Program-made: the position numbers and the translations under genes
Assembly (NCBI GenBank): GCA_903891475.1
Contig: CAITEP010000023.1
Span: 20,797 to 84,796 of the forward strand
Direction: 5' to 3'
DNA: 64,000 bases
DNA from: an uncultured Mucilaginibacter sp.
GTDB lineage: Bacteria > Bacteroidota > Bacteroidia > Sphingobacteriales > Sphingobacteriaceae
Part shown: positions 50,758 through 61,486 of the stretch, one piece after another
How the letters are laid out: each line of letters begins with the position of its first letter
Position numbering within the stretch: position 1 is the first letter of the stretch
Notes under the pieces: generated by a model
The model's database searches: none
What the model saw: only the letters and a program-made list of their open reading frames with translations
Told to the model about the DNA's origin: nothing

Positions 50758-53700
50758 ATGTTAGAATTTATTAGTAAGCTTTTTGGAAGCAAATCAGACA
50801 GAGACGTAAAAAGTTTATTGCCTCTTGTTGAAAAGGTAAAGGCTGAATTTGCTAAGCTTGGCGATATTAGCAATGATGAGTTAAGGGAAAAGACGCTGAT
50901 TTTTAAGGAAACTATAGCCAAAGGCTTAGCCACCATTGATAGTCAGATAGCCGCCATAAAAGAAAGTACCGAAAACAATCCTGATTTGGATGTAAATGAA
51001 AAGGTAACACTTTATACCAAGCTCGATAAGCTTGAAAAAGACCGTAATAAAGAACTTGAGGTTATTTTAATGCAAATACTTCCTGAGGCTTTCGCAGTGG
51101 TAAAAGAAACAGCCAAACGCTTTAAGGAAAATAAAACCATTGAAGTTACTGCTACGCAGTTTGACCGTAACTTAGCTGCTGTAAAAAAGAATGTGGTTAT
51201 AAAAGGCGATAAAGCCATTCACCACAATACTTGGCTAGCCGCAGGCAATGAGGTAACCTGGGATATGGTGCACTACGATGTACAGTTGATAGGTGGTATT
51301 GTATTGCATCAAGGTAAAATATCGGAAATGGCTACCGGTGAGGGTAAAACTTTGGTTGCTACCTTACCTGCCTACCTAAACGCGCTTGCCGGACAAGGCG
51401 TACATATAGTAACTGTAAACGATTATTTGGCACGCCGCGACTCAGAGTGGATGGGGCCATTGTATGAATTTCATGGCTTATCGGTTGATTGTATTGACAA
51501 ACATGAGCCGAATTCAGAAGAAAGAAGAGCTGCTTACCAATCAGATATCATATTTGGAACCAATAACGAGTTTGGTTTTGATTACCTACGTGACAATATG
51601 ACACGTAGCCCCGAAGAATTGGTACAAGGCAAATTACATTATGCCATGGTTGATGAGGTTGACTCTGTTTTAATTGACGATGCCCGTACACCATTAATTA
51701 TATCAGGACCAATTCCTCGTGGCGATGAACATGAGTTTTATGAACTAAAACCACGTATTGAACGTTTGGTAAACGCGCAAAAATCGTACGTTAACGCGGC
51801 CTTAAACGAGGCTAAAAAGCTGATTGCCGAAGGTAAAAGCGGTCCGGATGAAGGTGGCTTAGCGCTTTTGCGCGCATTTAGAGGTTTGCCAAAAAGCAAG
51901 GCTTTGATCAAGTATTTAAGCGAAGGTGCCAACAGGCAACTTTTATTAAAAACCGAAAACTACTACATGCAGGACCAAAGCAAGGAAATGCCTAAGGTGG
52001 ATGCGGAGTTGTTTTTTATTATTGATGAAAAAAATAACCAAGTTGAACTTGCGGAAAAAGGAATTGAACTAATTACAGCATCGGGCGAAGACCCGCACTT
52101 TTTTGTGATGCCGGATGTAGGAACTGAAATTGCTGAGATTGAGAAATCGACTTTACCGATAGAAGAAAAAATTGCTAGGAAAGATGAATTGATGAGAGAC
52201 TTTTCGGTAAAGTCTGAACGTATACACTCTGTAAACCAATTATTAAAGGCTTATACCCTATTTGAAAAAGATACGGAGTATATCCTTGATGAAGGCAAGG
52301 TTAAAATAGTGGATGAGCAAACGGGCCGTGTATTGGATGGTCGCCGATATTCTGATGGCTTGCACCAGGCTATTGAAGCCAAAGAAAATGTAAAGGTGGA
52401 AGACGCGACCCAAACATTTGCTACCATTACCCTCCAAAACTATTTCCGGATGTACCATAAGCTTTGCGGTATGACTGGTACTGCCGTTACGGAAGCTGGA
52501 GAGTTTTGGGAAATATACAAATTGGACGTGGTTGAAATACCCACCAATACCCCAACTAGCAGAGAAGACAGGCAAGATTTAGTTTACCGCACCGTACGTG
52601 AAAAATATAACGCGGTTGCTGAAGAGATTGTAAAACTTACCCAAGCTGGAAGACCCGTATTGGTTGGTACAACCTCGGTTGAAATATCGGAATTGATAAG
52701 CCGAATGCTCAAGCTAAGGGGCATCAAGCATAATGTATTGAACGCCAAATTGCACCAAAAGGAGGCGGATATCGTTGCGGAAGCTGGTAAATCGGGAACG
52801 GTTACCATTGCAACCAACATGGCTGGTCGTGGTACAGATATAAAACTAGGTCCAAATGTAAAGGAAGCAGGTGGTTTAGCCATTGTAGGTACCGAAAGAC
52901 ACGAATCCCGCAGGGTCGACCGCCAGTTACGTGGTCGTGCCGGTCGTCAAGGCGACCCTGGCTCGTCACAGTTCTTCGTATCGTTGGAAGATAATTTGAT
53001 GCGCTTGTTTGGCTCTGAAAGAATATCAAACCTGATGGTGAAGATGGGTATTGAGGAAGGCGAAGTAATACAGCATTCCATGATTTCCAGCTCAATTGAA
53101 AGAGCCCAGAAAAAGGTAGAGGAAAATAACTTTGGTATCCGTAAGCGTTTGCTTGAATATGATGATGTGATGAACTCGCAACGTACCGTTATTTATGCTA
53201 AACGTAAAAATGCCCTATTTGGCGAACGTTTAGAGGTGGATATTAACAATACCATATTTGATGTGGTAGAAGATGTGGTTACTGAGTACAAAGAAGCCAA
53301 TAATTACGAAGGTTTAAATTTGGAAATGATTCGTCTTTTCTCGATTGATATTGAAATTTCACAAGATGATTTTGCCAATACTAGTCTTAATAAATTGGTG
53401 GATGGCTTGTTTGGCTTGGTAAGCGATTTTTATAAACGCAAACAAGAAGCCATTGCACAGCAGGCATTCCCGGTAATAAAAGATGTTTTTGAAACCCGTG
53501 GCGAGCATATTGAAAACATTGTAGTACCATTTACCGATGGAGTACAAGGTATTCAGGTATATGTACCACTTAAAAAAGCTTACAAAAACAATGGCTTGGA
53601 AGTGTTTAAATCTTTCGAGAAAAATGTAACCTTAACATTGATTGATGATGCTTGGAAAGAGCATTTAAGAGAAATGGATGAGTTGAAGCAATCGGTTCAA

Positions 53701-54066
53701 AATGCGGTTTACGAGCAAAAAGACCCATTGTTGGTTTATAAATTTGAGGCATTTGAGCTTTTCCGTCAAATGTTAGCTAGCGTAAATAAAGAGTTGGTGA
53801 GTTTCTTGTTTAGAGGTGGAATTGCCTCCCAACAAAATCCGGAACAAGTTCGTGAAGCAAAACCACAACCACGTATGGATTTGAAAAAAATGCGCACTTC
53901 AAAACCCGAATTGGTTAGCCAAGGCAGTGCTTTGCCAATGGAAGATACCCGAGAATTGGAAAAACCAACCCCAATAAGAGTGGAGCAAAAAATAGGCAGG
54001 AATGACCCTTGCCCTTGTGGCAGTGGCAAAAAATATAAGAGTTGCCATGGCGTAGGGCAGGCATAA
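50758..54066 (+). CDS. secA: preprotein translocase ATPase SecA
   Basis: The motor of the Sec pathway. 1102 residues, longer than E. coli SecA because of an insertion (about 330-480, [20 protein letters not shown] region) usual in Bacteroidota. Walker [10 protein letters not shown] (about 190), [16 protein letters not shown] (about 300), [32 protein letters not shown] (split about 720-740) and helical scaffold [10 protein letters not shown]. The zinc-binding tail [14 protein letters not shown] near 1085 binds SecB or the ribosome. Complete. Confidence 0.97.
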   Translation: MLEFISKLFGSKSDRDVKSLLPLVEKVKAEFAKLGDISNDELREKTLIFKETIAKGLATIDSQIAAIKESTENNPDLDVNEKVTLYTKLDKLEKDRNKELEVILMQILPEAFAVVKETAKRFKENKTIEVTATQFDRNLAAVKKNVVIKGDKAIHHNTWLAAGNEVTWDMVHYDVQLIGGIVLHQGKISEMATGEGKTLVATLPAYLNALAGQGVHIVTVNDYLARRDSEWMGPLYEFHGLSVDCIDKHEPNSEERRAAYQSDIIFGTNNEFGFDYLRDNMTRSPEELVQGKLHYAMVDEVDSVLIDDARTPLIISGPIPRGDEHEFYELKPRIERLVNAQKSYVNAALNEAKKLIAEGKSGPDEGGLALLRAFRGLPKSKALIKYLSEGANRQLLLKTENYYMQDQSKEMPKVDAELFFIIDEKNNQVELAEKGIELITASGEDPHFFVMPDVGTEIAEIEKSTLPIEEKIARKDELMRDFSVKSERIHSVNQLLKAYTLFEKDTEYILDEGKVKIVDEQTGRVLDGRRYSDGLHQAIEAKENVKVEDATQTFATITLQNYFRMYHKLCGMTGTAVTEAGEFWEIYKLDVVEIPTNTPTSREDRQDLVYRTVREKYNAVAEEIVKLTQAGRPVLVGTTSVEISELISRMLKLRGIKHNVLNAKLHQKEADIVAEAGKSGTVTIATNMAGRGTDIKLGPNVKEAGGLAIVGTERHESRRVDRQLRGRAGRQGDPGSSQFFVSLEDNLMRLFGSERISNLMVKMGIEEGEVIQHSMISSSIERAQKKVEENNFGIRKRLLEYDDVMNSQRTVIYAKRKNALFGERLEVDINNTIFDVVEDVVTEYKEANNYEGLNLEMIRLFSIDIEISQDDFANTSLNKLVDGLFGLVSDFYKRKQEAIAQQAFPVIKDVFETRGEHIENIVVPFTDGVQGIQVYVPLKKAYKNNGLEVFKSFEKNVTLTLIDDAWKEHLREMDELKQSVQNAVYEQKDPLLVYKFEAFELFRQMLASVNKELVSFLFRGGIASQQNPEQVREAKPQPRMDLKKMRTSKPELVSQGSALPMEDTRELEKPTPIRVEQKIGRNDPCPCGSGKKYKSCHGVGQA

Positions 54067-54106
54067 ATTAAATTTTAACCTGCAAACAATAAAAAGGCAA
54101 ATAACA

Positions 54107-54568
54107 ATGAATAACAGAATTGTTTATTTAAAAGCGGCTATAAATAAAGCTTTGCAATTGCTTTTTACAATTGCTATGATATTACCCTTATTAGCCAATG
54201 CCCAAACCAAAGGTACGGTGGTGATTGTAAAAGACCCTTTAATTGATACAGTAATTGCCCGTTTACCTTTGTTAAACAAAACCATTGGCAATAATGCCGA
54301 TGATGGCATAAATGGATACCGTGTACAAATATTTTTTGGCTCAAACCGTCAGGCTGCTTATAACGCCTTGGCAAAATTTAGCGCGGCAAATCAGGACAAT
54401 AAGGCATACATTACGTATACCGAACCGAATTTTAAGGTACGGGCAGGCGATTTCAGGACGCATTTAGAGGCGGAGAAATTACTGAATGATTTATTGCCTA
54501 CCTTTACGAGCATGTTTATCATCCCCGAAAAAATAAATCTACCAAAAACCGACCAGCAAAATGATTAA
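54107..54568 (+). CDS. SPOR domain-containing protein
   Basis: 153 residues with an N-terminal signal segment (about 15-33, LLFTIAMILPLLANAQ). The SPOR domain (about 68-140) has GYRVQIFFGSNRQAAYNALA, FKVRAGDFRTHLEAEKLLND and a final strand. SPOR domains bind denuded glycan strands in septal peptidoglycan. The 3' end overlaps the M20 gene by 8 nt, so they are coupled. Confidence 0.86.
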   Translation: MNNRIVYLKAAINKALQLLFTIAMILPLLANAQTKGTVVIVKDPLIDTVIARLPLLNKTIGNNADDGINGYRVQIFFGSNRQAAYNALAKFSAANQDNKAYITYTEPNFKVRAGDFRTHLEAEKLLNDLLPTFTSMFIIPEKINLPKTDQQND

Positions 54569-55745
54569 AGAAAAGGTAAAGCAGCTATCAAAAACCATTT
54601 TTGATGAAGTAGTGGCTACCCGCCGCCATTTACATGCCAACCCTGAACTTTCTTTTCACGAAACGGAAACATCGGCTTTTATAGCAAAAAAACTGGATGA
54701 GCTTGGCCTAAGCTATACCCGTATGGCTGGCAATGGTTTAGTAGCCCTTATAACTGGCGAAAAACCATCCGACAAGGTAATTGCACTAAGGGCAGACATG
54801 GATGCCTTGCCAATTACGGAAATTAATGATGTTCCCTATAAATCAAAAAATATTGGGGTAATGCATGCCTGTGGGCACGATGTGCATACCTCATCCCTAT
54901 TGGGTACTGCCAAAATACTCACCCAACTTAAAAGTGAATTTGGCGGAACCGTAAAACTCATTTTTCAGCCTGCAGAAGAAAAATTACCGGGTGGTGCCAA
55001 TCTTATGATTCAGGAAGGTGTACTAGAAAACCCTAAACCCGATGCTGTTTTAGGTCAGCATGTGATGCCTTTGATAGAGGCAGGTAAAGTAGGTTTTAGA
55101 GCTGGTAAATATATGGCCTCTACCGATGAGCTTTATGTAACCATAACAGGTAAAGGTGGACATGGTGCCCAACCACAACAAAACATTGACCCCGTTATAA
55201 TTACCGCGCATATATTGGTAGCCCTGCAACAAGTGGTAAGCCGCTTTGCCGACCCTAAAAGCCCTACCGTGCTCTCATTTGGTAAGGTGATTGCCAATGG
55301 TGCAACTAATGTAATACCCAATGAGGTTTATTTGGAAGGAACTTTTAGAACAATGGATGAAGCTTGGCGAGAAGAGGCTCATATAAAAATGAAGAAGATG
55401 GCCGAAGGCATGGCCGAAAGCATGGGTGCCAAATGCGATTTTAATATTGTGAAAGGTTATCCATTCCTGATAAATGAAGAGGTACTAACTGCCAGTGCTC
55501 GTGCCTTTGCGGAAGATTATTTAGGTAAGGAAAATGTAGTCGACCTTGATATTTGGATGGCTGCAGAAGATTTTGCTTACTTTTCCCAAGCTGCTGATGC
55601 TTGTTTTTACCGCTTGGGTACTCGTAACGAAAGTCGTGGCATCACCTCATCGGTGCATACGCCAACTTTTGATGTAGAGGAATCTTCCTTAGAATTAAGT
55701 ACTGGCTTGATGGCGTATATGGCTATTAAACAGTTGGGCAATTAA
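54561..55745 (+). CDS. M20 family amidohydrolase
   Basis: 394-residue zinc-dependent amidohydrolase of the M20D type (hippurate/N-acyl-amino-acid hydrolase-like). Motifs: RRHLHANPELSFHE (about 21-34), MHACGHDVHTSSLLG (Cys and His ligands, about 100-114), IFQPAEEKLPGGANLM (about 137-152), GQHVMP and the C-terminal HTPTFDVEE with the last His. A bacterial dimerisation domain lies about 185-295. No signal peptide. Substrate unknown. Overlaps the SPOR gene by 8 nt. Confidence 0.92.
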   Translation: MIKEKVKQLSKTIFDEVVATRRHLHANPELSFHETETSAFIAKKLDELGLSYTRMAGNGLVALITGEKPSDKVIALRADMDALPITEINDVPYKSKNIGVMHACGHDVHTSSLLGTAKILTQLKSEFGGTVKLIFQPAEEKLPGGANLMIQEGVLENPKPDAVLGQHVMPLIEAGKVGFRAGKYMASTDELYVTITGKGGHGAQPQQNIDPVIITAHILVALQQVVSRFADPKSPTVLSFGKVIANGATNVIPNEVYLEGTFRTMDEAWREEAHIKMKKMAEGMAESMGAKCDFNIVKGYPFLINEEVLTASARAFAEDYLGKENVVDLDIWMAAEDFAYFSQAADACFYRLGTRNESRGITSSVHTPTFDVEESSLELSTGLMAYMAIKQLGN

Positions 55746-55828
55746 AAACAAAGGGTAAATTTCAATTGATTTTTTAGATTTGATTTGGTTATATTTAACA
55801 ATAAATAGTAACCCAATTTTCCTTTATT

Positions 55829-56236
55829 ATGAAACAGCAAATCGGCACCAAAGCAAGCCCCACCCTGCTTAAAACACCACCACTATCATCTGAATTTACC
55901 ATGCATCTTGATGAAAAAGATGGTATGGAAATTTTGGTATGTACCGTTGGCAAAACCGTTCTGCATTATGATTTTCGTTGCCTGAATGATTTGCACCAAA
56001 TGCTTAAACAACATGGCGATTGGATGGAACTTGGCAGTGCCGATGAGCAAAAACCTGTTAAAGAGGGAACAGTGGAAGCTTGGGGACGTTCAGAAACTAA
56101 CCCTGTTGGAGGTTGGTATGGCTTAAAAAAAGGCTTAAGGGGCAGGTTTGGCATGTATGTGCCTCCATTAATGGAATTTTTAGGCTTGGCTGAAGTTACC
56201 CACGATGCCAAAGGGAATAAAATGAGGGCGATTTAG
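55829..56236 (+). CDS. conserved hypothetical protein (135 aa)
   Basis: 135 residues, not recognised with confidence. No signal peptide or membrane helix. Features are an N-terminal disordered stretch (about 1-22), a beta-rich middle (MEILVCTVGKTVLHYDFRCL) and a motif-rich C-terminal half (VEAWGRSETNPVGGWYGLKK, GRFGMYVPPLMEFLGLAEVT) with several glycines and aromatics that look family-conserved. Probably cytoplasmic. It follows the M20 gene by 83 nt on the same strand. Confidence 0.65.
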   Translation: MKQQIGTKASPTLLKTPPLSSEFTMHLDEKDGMEILVCTVGKTVLHYDFRCLNDLHQMLKQHGDWMELGSADEQKPVKEGTVEAWGRSETNPVGGWYGLKKGLRGRFGMYVPPLMEFLGLAEVTHDAKGNKMRAI

Positions 56237-56352
56237 ATTTGGTTTGATTTAAGAGAACAAAAATTCGTTACTCCTAAAATTACTTTCTATCTATATTAAC
56301 CTGTTGCATAAACGGGCTATTCTTCTCATCTTGTCACAAAAATCCAATTTCC

Positions 56353-56664
56353 ATGTTATTAGAAAACACCTTTGTTCACCATGTACATTTTTGGCTAAAA
56401 AATAAAGCCGATAAACAATTATTAATTGATGGGCTAAAAACTCTGATGCCTATTGAGCATATTCGGCAAATACATATTGGGGTACCTGCAGAAACTTTTC
56501 GCGATGTGGTTGACCGTAGTTATGATGTATCCCTATTATTGTTATTTGATAGCCCGGCAGCACAGGATGCTTATCAAATTGACCCCACCCATGTGCTATT
56601 TGCCGATAATTATGCCAAACCATTATGCAGCAAAGTTGTTGTTGCCGATAGTGTAAATATTTAA
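56353..56664 (+). CDS. Dabb (stress-responsive alpha/beta-barrel) family protein
   Basis: 103 residues, a ferredoxin-like fold that dimerises into a barrel. FVHHVHFWLKNKADKQLLID near the N-terminus with the usual His-rich first strand, RQIHIGVPAETFRDVVDRSY, DVSLLLLFDSPAAQDAYQID and the last HVLFADNY stretch, all typical of Dabb proteins. Cytoplasmic; function not known. It lies between a hypothetical gene and the TIGR01777 gene. Confidence 0.85.
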   Translation: MLLENTFVHHVHFWLKNKADKQLLIDGLKTLMPIEHIRQIHIGVPAETFRDVVDRSYDVSLLLLFDSPAAQDAYQIDPTHVLFADNYAKPLCSKVVVADSVNI

Positions 56665-56748
56665 TAAAAGGCTCCATTTAAGCAGGCTAGGCAATTCTTT
56701 ATACATCATTGTGTAGTTTTCTATTGCCATTTAACTAATCAAAGCATC

Positions 56749-57660
56749 ATGTCAAATTCAGCAAAGAATATTTTAATAACGGGTGGTACAGGCTTAATAG
56801 GGCGCAACCTTACTAAGCAGTTATTGGAACGCGGCCATGTAGTAAGTAACCTGAGCCGTTCGACAGGAAAAGATTCACAGGTAAAAACATTTTTGTGGGA
56901 TGTGGAAAAAGGTGTTATTGATAGCAACTGTATCAATGGGGTTGATATAATAATTCACCTAGCAGGGGCTGGCATTGCTGATAAACCATGGACGATTCAG
57001 CGAAAGCAAGAACTTATTGATAGCAGGGTAAAATCAATCCAGTTAATTTATGGCCTGCTAAAAGCAAACACCCATCAGGTTAGCACGGTAATATCAGCAT
57101 CGGCCATTGGTTATTATAGCGACCGTGGCGATGAGTTGATGACCGAAGAAAGCAAACCCTCCAACGATTTTATGGCGGAATGTTGTAAAGCTTGGGAAAA
57201 TGCTGTTGACGAAGGCCATCAACTTGGCTTGCGCATAGTAAAATACCGCACAGGTGTAGTTTTAGATAATGGTGGCGCTTTAGAGAAATTGGCCATGCCT
57301 ATCAAGTTTTTTGTTGGCTCCCCTTTAGGCAATGGCAAACAATGGATTCCTTGGATTCATTGGAAAGATGTGATAGCCATGTATCTATTCGCTATTGATA
57401 ACCCTAATTTATCAGGCACTTTTAACATGGTTGCACCAAACCCATTAACAAATAAACAGCTCACCTATGCGGTTGCCAAACAATTGCACAAGCCGATATG
57501 GTTGCCTAATGTTCCTGCCATTTTTTTAAAATTATTACTGGGCGAAATGGCAACAATTGTTTTAGGAAGTACCAAAGTTGCGGCCGATAAAATTGAACAA
57601 GCTGGTTTTAAATTCACCTACCCCGAAATTGAAGGAGCATTAAAGGAGATTTATGGATAA
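56749..57660 (+). CDS. TIGR01777 family NAD-dependent epimerase-like protein
   Basis: 303 residues, short-chain dehydrogenase fold: ILITGGTGLIGRNLTKQLLE (about 7-26), DIIIHLAGAGIADKPWT (about 66-82), RVKSIQLIYGLLKA, SASAIGYYSDRGDE and the C-terminal FNMVAPNPLTNKQLTYAVAK/DUF1731 region. This matches the TIGR01777 (SulA-like/YfcH) group, whose substrate is unknown. It overlaps the photolyase gene by 8 nt, suggesting coupled expression; the same pairing occurs in other bacteria. Confidence 0.92.
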   Translation: MSNSAKNILITGGTGLIGRNLTKQLLERGHVVSNLSRSTGKDSQVKTFLWDVEKGVIDSNCINGVDIIIHLAGAGIADKPWTIQRKQELIDSRVKSIQLIYGLLKANTHQVSTVISASAIGYYSDRGDELMTEESKPSNDFMAECCKAWENAVDEGHQLGLRIVKYRTGVVLDNGGALEKLAMPIKFFVGSPLGNGKQWIPWIHWKDVIAMYLFAIDNPNLSGTFNMVAPNPLTNKQLTYAVAKQLHKPIWLPNVPAIFLKLLLGEMATIVLGSTKVAADKIEQAGFKFTYPEIEGALKEIYG

Positions 57661-58966
57661 ACAAACACCAATAGCTGTTTTTTGGTTTAGGCGAGATTTA
57701 AGGCTGAATGATAATGCCGGGCTATACCATGCGCTAAAATCTGGCAAACCAGTATTACCTATATTTATTTTTGATAAAAGTATTTTAAGCAAACTTACGT
57801 TTAAAGACGATGCACGAGTAACATTCATCCACCAAACCATCGAAAATTTAAATAAGGAACTTCAAACATTGGATAGTAGTTTGCTAGTGATTTATGATGA
57901 GGTAGAGGAAGCATTTAAACAGTTATTAAATGATTTTAAAATAAGCGCGGTTTATTCAAATCACGACTATGAGCCTTATGCCATTAACCGAGATAAAGCT
58001 ATCAGCGAGTTATTGAGCAAACATCAGATAGCTTTAAAAAGCTTTAAGGATCAAGTAATATTTGAAAAAGAAGAGGTGGTAAAGGATGATGGTACGCCCT
58101 ATACCGTATACACCCCATACCAACGTAAATGGTATCAAAAACTCAAATCATATTATTTTAAGGCTTACCCTAACGCTTCTTATTTTGATGCCTTTTACAA
58201 AGCAAATTCATTCTCTGTTCCTACCTTATCTCAAATAGGCTTTGAAAAAAGTAATCTTGAGTTTCCAGAGATAAGTTATATCAATTACATAAAGCAATAT
58301 CCTGAAAATCGAGATTTCCCCGCGGTGGCAGGAACTACGCATATTGGGTTACATTTAAGATTTGGAACGGTTAGCATCAGAGAATTAGCCAGAACAGCTT
58401 ATGGGTTTGAAGAAAAAACCTGGCTGAACGAATTAATTTGGCGAGAGTTTTATATGATGGTTTTGTACCATTTTCCGCATACACAAAACCAAGCTTTTAA
58501 ACCTGCTTACGATGCTATAAAATGGGTAAACAATGAAGTTCATTTTGAAGCATGGTGTAAAGGCGAGACTGGCTACCCCTTGGTGGATGCCGGCATGCGC
58601 GAACTGAATACTACAGGCTATATGCATAACCGTGTACGTATGGTGGTAGCCAGTTTTTTAACCAAGGACTTGTTGATTGATTGGCGTTGGGGCGAACGGT
58701 ATTTTGCGAGTAAATTGCTCGATTATGAATTAGCGAGTAATGTGGGCGGTTGGCAATGGTCGGCTGGTTGTGGTACTGATGCTGCTCCATATTTCAGGAT
58801 ATTTAACCCTGATTCACAATTAAAAAAATTCGACCCGCAATTTACCTATATAAAAAAATGGACTCCGGAATATGCCGATTTCAGCAAATATCCAAAACCC
58901 ATTATTGATCATGCCTATGCGCGCGATAGATGTTTAAAAGTATTTAAAGAAGCATTAACACTATAG
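57653..58966 (+). CDS. phr: deoxyribodipyrimidine photolyase / cryptochrome family
   Basis: 437-residue FAD-dependent, light-driven repair enzyme of the class I CPD photolyase/cryptochrome family. N-terminal antenna domain about 1-130 (VFWFRRDLRLNDNAGLYHAL), helical FAD domain about 190-437 with WLNELIWREFYMMVLYHFPH, AWCKGETGYPLVDAGMREL, TGYMHNRVRMVVASFLTKDL and ASNVGGWQWSAGCGTDAAPY. FAD-binding and electron-transfer Trp regions look intact, so repair activity is likely. It ends next to the convergent FKBP gene with no gap. Confidence 0.94.
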   Translation: MDKQTPIAVFWFRRDLRLNDNAGLYHALKSGKPVLPIFIFDKSILSKLTFKDDARVTFIHQTIENLNKELQTLDSSLLVIYDEVEEAFKQLLNDFKISAVYSNHDYEPYAINRDKAISELLSKHQIALKSFKDQVIFEKEEVVKDDGTPYTVYTPYQRKWYQKLKSYYFKAYPNASYFDAFYKANSFSVPTLSQIGFEKSNLEFPEISYINYIKQYPENRDFPAVAGTTHIGLHLRFGTVSIRELARTAYGFEEKTWLNELIWREFYMMVLYHFPHTQNQAFKPAYDAIKWVNNEVHFEAWCKGETGYPLVDAGMRELNTTGYMHNRVRMVVASFLTKDLLIDWRWGERYFASKLLDYELASNVGGWQWSAGCGTDAAPYFRIFNPDSQLKKFDPQFTYIKKWTPEYADFSKYPKPIIDHAYARDRCLKVFKEALTL

Positions 58967-59971
58967 TTATTGCGTAATCGCATCAATATAAAAATCAAAA
59001 CGTAAACAACTGAACGCAGGTATTCCAGTAGAACCACTGAGTTTATAAGCCAAATATGAGGGCACTAAAATTGAAATTTTAGTGTTTAATTTAATAATAT
59101 TGGGCAATTCAAAAGCCTCCTTGACCCCCTGGGTTAAACTGCCAAGAAACAATGGCGTACCTCCAGATGTTGTATAAGAATCGAATGTTGTCCCATTAAA
59201 TAACAACCCCGTATAATTTACTGTTACTGTTGAATAATCAGTAATTGTATAACTTCCTGTGCCTGGAGAAATTACCTTATAGTAATAATAATTTTTGGGG
59301 CCTCCCGCTACATCCAATTTACTTTCTACCTTGGTGTACCCTGCTAAAGTAGTACTATCTGACATGTATTTTGTAATTGAAAGATCGTCATAATCTGATG
59401 TACTTAGCGTTCTAATGTTGTTAATAGGATCATAGGCAGTACTTTGGATTTGAGGAACACTTAAATAAAAATCAAGACTCTCATTACCAGCAATCCGATT
59501 ATTAGTGATTTTACTACTTCCTGAGCCAGTACCATTATGGCCATAAGCAAGCCTAGAAGGCACCAGTACTCTTATAGTTCCTCCCGCGTATTTTAAATCA
59601 TTTATTATGGCGTTTTGTATACCAACGGGCAAGCCATCTAATTGTATATGCCCAACATAATCATATATATGGTTCTTTATAGTGTCAGTATTTGTATAAG
59701 TACCATCCAGAGTTTGAAAAGAATAAGCTACTGGAATTAAACTTGAGTATTTTAAAGCCGCTCCATTACCCTGAGTAATAATTTTATAGTAAATTCCAGT
59801 AGTATCGCCCCCTACGGTATCTTTTAAAAAACCAGTAAGGTTATTTGCAACCATATAATTTTTTATTTGTACGCTATCATATTGCTTTATAGTTTGTTGC
59901 AACTGGTCTTTTCGGCATGACATAAACCCAAAAGTACTGATAACTAAAAGCGTAAAAATTGTTTGTTTCAT
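58967..59971 (-). CDS. lipoprotein with two FKBP-type peptidyl-prolyl isomerase domains
   Basis: 334 residues, lipoprotein signal with Cys near residue 19 (STFGFMSC). Two FKBP-like domains are arranged in tandem: the first about 60-180 (GIYYKIITQGNGAALKYSSL; GTIRVLVPSRLAYGHNGTGS) and the second about 225-332 (YYYYKVISPGTGSYTITDYS; VTVNYTGLLFNGTTFDS; ISILVPSYLAYKLSGSTG). The first looks more divergent and may not be catalytic. It would act as a periplasmic folding helper. A shorter FKBP lipoprotein precedes it on the same strand, 69 nt away. Confidence 0.82.
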   Translation of the reverse strand: MKQTIFTLLVISTFGFMSCRKDQLQQTIKQYDSVQIKNYMVANNLTGFLKDTVGGDTTGIYYKIITQGNGAALKYSSLIPVAYSFQTLDGTYTNTDTIKNHIYDYVGHIQLDGLPVGIQNAIINDLKYAGGTIRVLVPSRLAYGHNGTGSGSSKITNNRIAGNESLDFYLSVPQIQSTAYDPINNIRTLSTSDYDDLSITKYMSDSTTLAGYTKVESKLDVAGGPKNYYYYKVISPGTGSYTITDYSTVTVNYTGLLFNGTTFDSYTTSGGTPLFLGSLTQGVKEAFELPNIIKLNTKISILVPSYLAYKLSGSTGIPAFSCLRFDFYIDAITQ

Positions 59972-60040
59972 TTTATATATTTGTTTTATGGTATTAAACC
60001 ATACTCAATTTTATTATTTTTTAATTTTATTATATAAGTG

Positions 60041-60553
60041 CTAATTGGTTACATTATAAACTGTGATAGTAAAAATTAAAACCGCGTTAGCTGGTAAATT
60101 ATAATCACTTTGGGGGTAAGGTCCGTAAGCTTGTCGCGAAGGTACAAAAAGTGTTATAGTACCACCTTGTTTAACTTCGGGTATACCTAATTGCCAGCCC
60201 CTAATAACTTGCCCCAAAATAAAAGATGGGTGTATATTTCCTGTTTTTGCAAAAGTTGTCCCTGTAGTAAGTAAAACACCAGTATAACCAACAGTTATAC
60301 TGGTTGAGCTTGTATACAGTGAATTTACAGTACCTGGTGTATCAATGATATAACGGACACCTGTAGTATCAATTGGTATTGCACTTAAGCCATGATCTGA
60401 TAGATATTTAGTTATAATATTATCATCAATAGAGGCTTGTGCTTTAACCTGAGCAACTACATTATTATTTTTATTACATGCTAAAATTCCTGTTGAAAAA
60501 AACAACACTAATAAAAACACTCTATACATTCTGTTTAACTTACTTTTAGTCAT
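60041..60553 (-). CDS. FKBP-type peptidyl-prolyl isomerase lipoprotein
   Basis: 170 residues from the ATG at 60553; an ATG at 60529 (MYRVFLLVLFF) is an equally good start and 60634 is unlikely. Lipobox ILACN gives an acylated Cys after the hydrophobic stretch. One FKBP domain: GVRYIIDTPGTVNSLYTSST, ITVGYTGVLLTTGTTFAKTG, VIRGWQLGIPEVKQGGTITL and FVPSRQAYGP, with the NLPANAVLIFTITVYNV end strand. Core FKBP landmarks (YTG, GW, PS..AYG) are kept. First of two FKBP genes on the minus strand. Confidence 0.84.
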   Translation of the reverse strand: MTKSKLNRMYRVFLLVLFFSTGILACNKNNNVVAQVKAQASIDDNIITKYLSDHGLSAIPIDTTGVRYIIDTPGTVNSLYTSSTSITVGYTGVLLTTGTTFAKTGNIHPSFILGQVIRGWQLGIPEVKQGGTITLFVPSRQAYGPYPQSDYNLPANAVLIFTITVYNVTN

Positions 60554-60920
60554 ATAATTAAAGCTTTGCCTATTGCAAAATTTATAACAACTAAAATATT
60601 TATTTATTGTACTAAAACAGTCACTCCCATTCAAAAGGCAAATTTATTCTTTTAAAACTCAAAAACAGCGCATTAACAATTTTTAACACTTATTTTTTTA
60701 TTTACATTGTTTTTTAATTGGAGAGATAACTAGGGTAGTATTTATCAGCTAAAAATCGCACGCTGAATTAAAATTTCAAACGCTTGCTTATTTGTTCCTA
60801 AAGTAGCTTAATAAGCTTCAATCTAAGAATACTTATTTGCTATAGCTAACCTCATAGGAAGCATGAAAGAACATTAGTTGTATTAGATTATCATTTATTT
60901 TTAAATCAACTTAGTTATAC
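60554..60920. other. AT-rich region between marR and the FKBP pair
   Basis: About 370 nt with no convincing gene. It contains a 13-bp palindrome AGCTTA-A-TAAGCT at 60805-60817, which could be an operator, and no clear TAnnTTTG promoter close to the FKBP start. Confidence 0.5.
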
Positions 60921-61373
60921 TTAATTAATTTCAGGTTTAAAATTTAAAGTTAGCTGATTTATTTTTTTTAGCGTTTTTATTAGATATTCTTTTTCATTAT
61001 CGCTTATATGACTATTTAAATAATTATTGAACTCCCTTACAAGTCCTCTTGCTAAAGAGCGTTTCTCTTTTCCTAGTAGGGTTAAATATATTTTTACCGA
61101 CCGCTTGTCACCTTCATTTAATTCCCTATAAATTAAACCCATTTGTTCCAATTGTCTTAGCATTCGAGAAAGACTCGTAGATTTTAAACCCAACAATGCA
61201 GCAGCTTGAGATACAGTAGTTCCATCGTTTTCATCAATATTTATTAATAAATACCCTATTGATTGAGTAATACCAAAATCTGCAACCAGCTGATTGTATC
61301 TGTTTGCAACAGTTTGCCAAACTATTTTTAAAAAATAATCTATCGTTTCCTGATGTTTTACATTCTTTTTCAT
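60921..61373 (-). CDS. MarR family transcriptional regulator
   Basis: 150 residues, the usual length: N-terminal dimerisation helix (WQTVANRYNQLVADFGITQS), winged helix-turn-helix about 55-105 (GTTVSQAAALLGLKSTSLSR; MLRQLEQMGLIYRELNEGDK with KRSVKIYLTLLGKE) and C-terminal helix. A dimeric DNA-binding repressor that typically responds to small aromatic compounds or redox. It follows the gamma-glutamyltransferase gene on the same strand after 113 nt; target unknown. Confidence 0.9.
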   Translation of the reverse strand: MKKNVKHQETIDYFLKIVWQTVANRYNQLVADFGITQSIGYLLINIDENDGTTVSQAAALLGLKSTSLSRMLRQLEQMGLIYRELNEGDKRSVKIYLTLLGKEKRSLARGLVREFNNYLNSHISDNEKEYLIKTLKKINQLTLNFKPEIN

Positions 61374-61486
61374 TGGTTGGTTGTTTTCAATTTCAAAAAC
61401 AGGTTCAGGATTTATTTATACACCGCAAGTTTATACTATTTTAAACAATATTTAATAACCCTGAAAACAAACCTCAATAAATAATA

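Noticed and set aside
60805..60817. AGCTTAATAAGCT palindrome as the MarR operator
   Set aside because: It lies downstream of marR and about 250 nt from the FKBP start, and a 6-bp-arm palindrome is not rare in AT-rich DNA; kept only as a remark in the intergenic entry.
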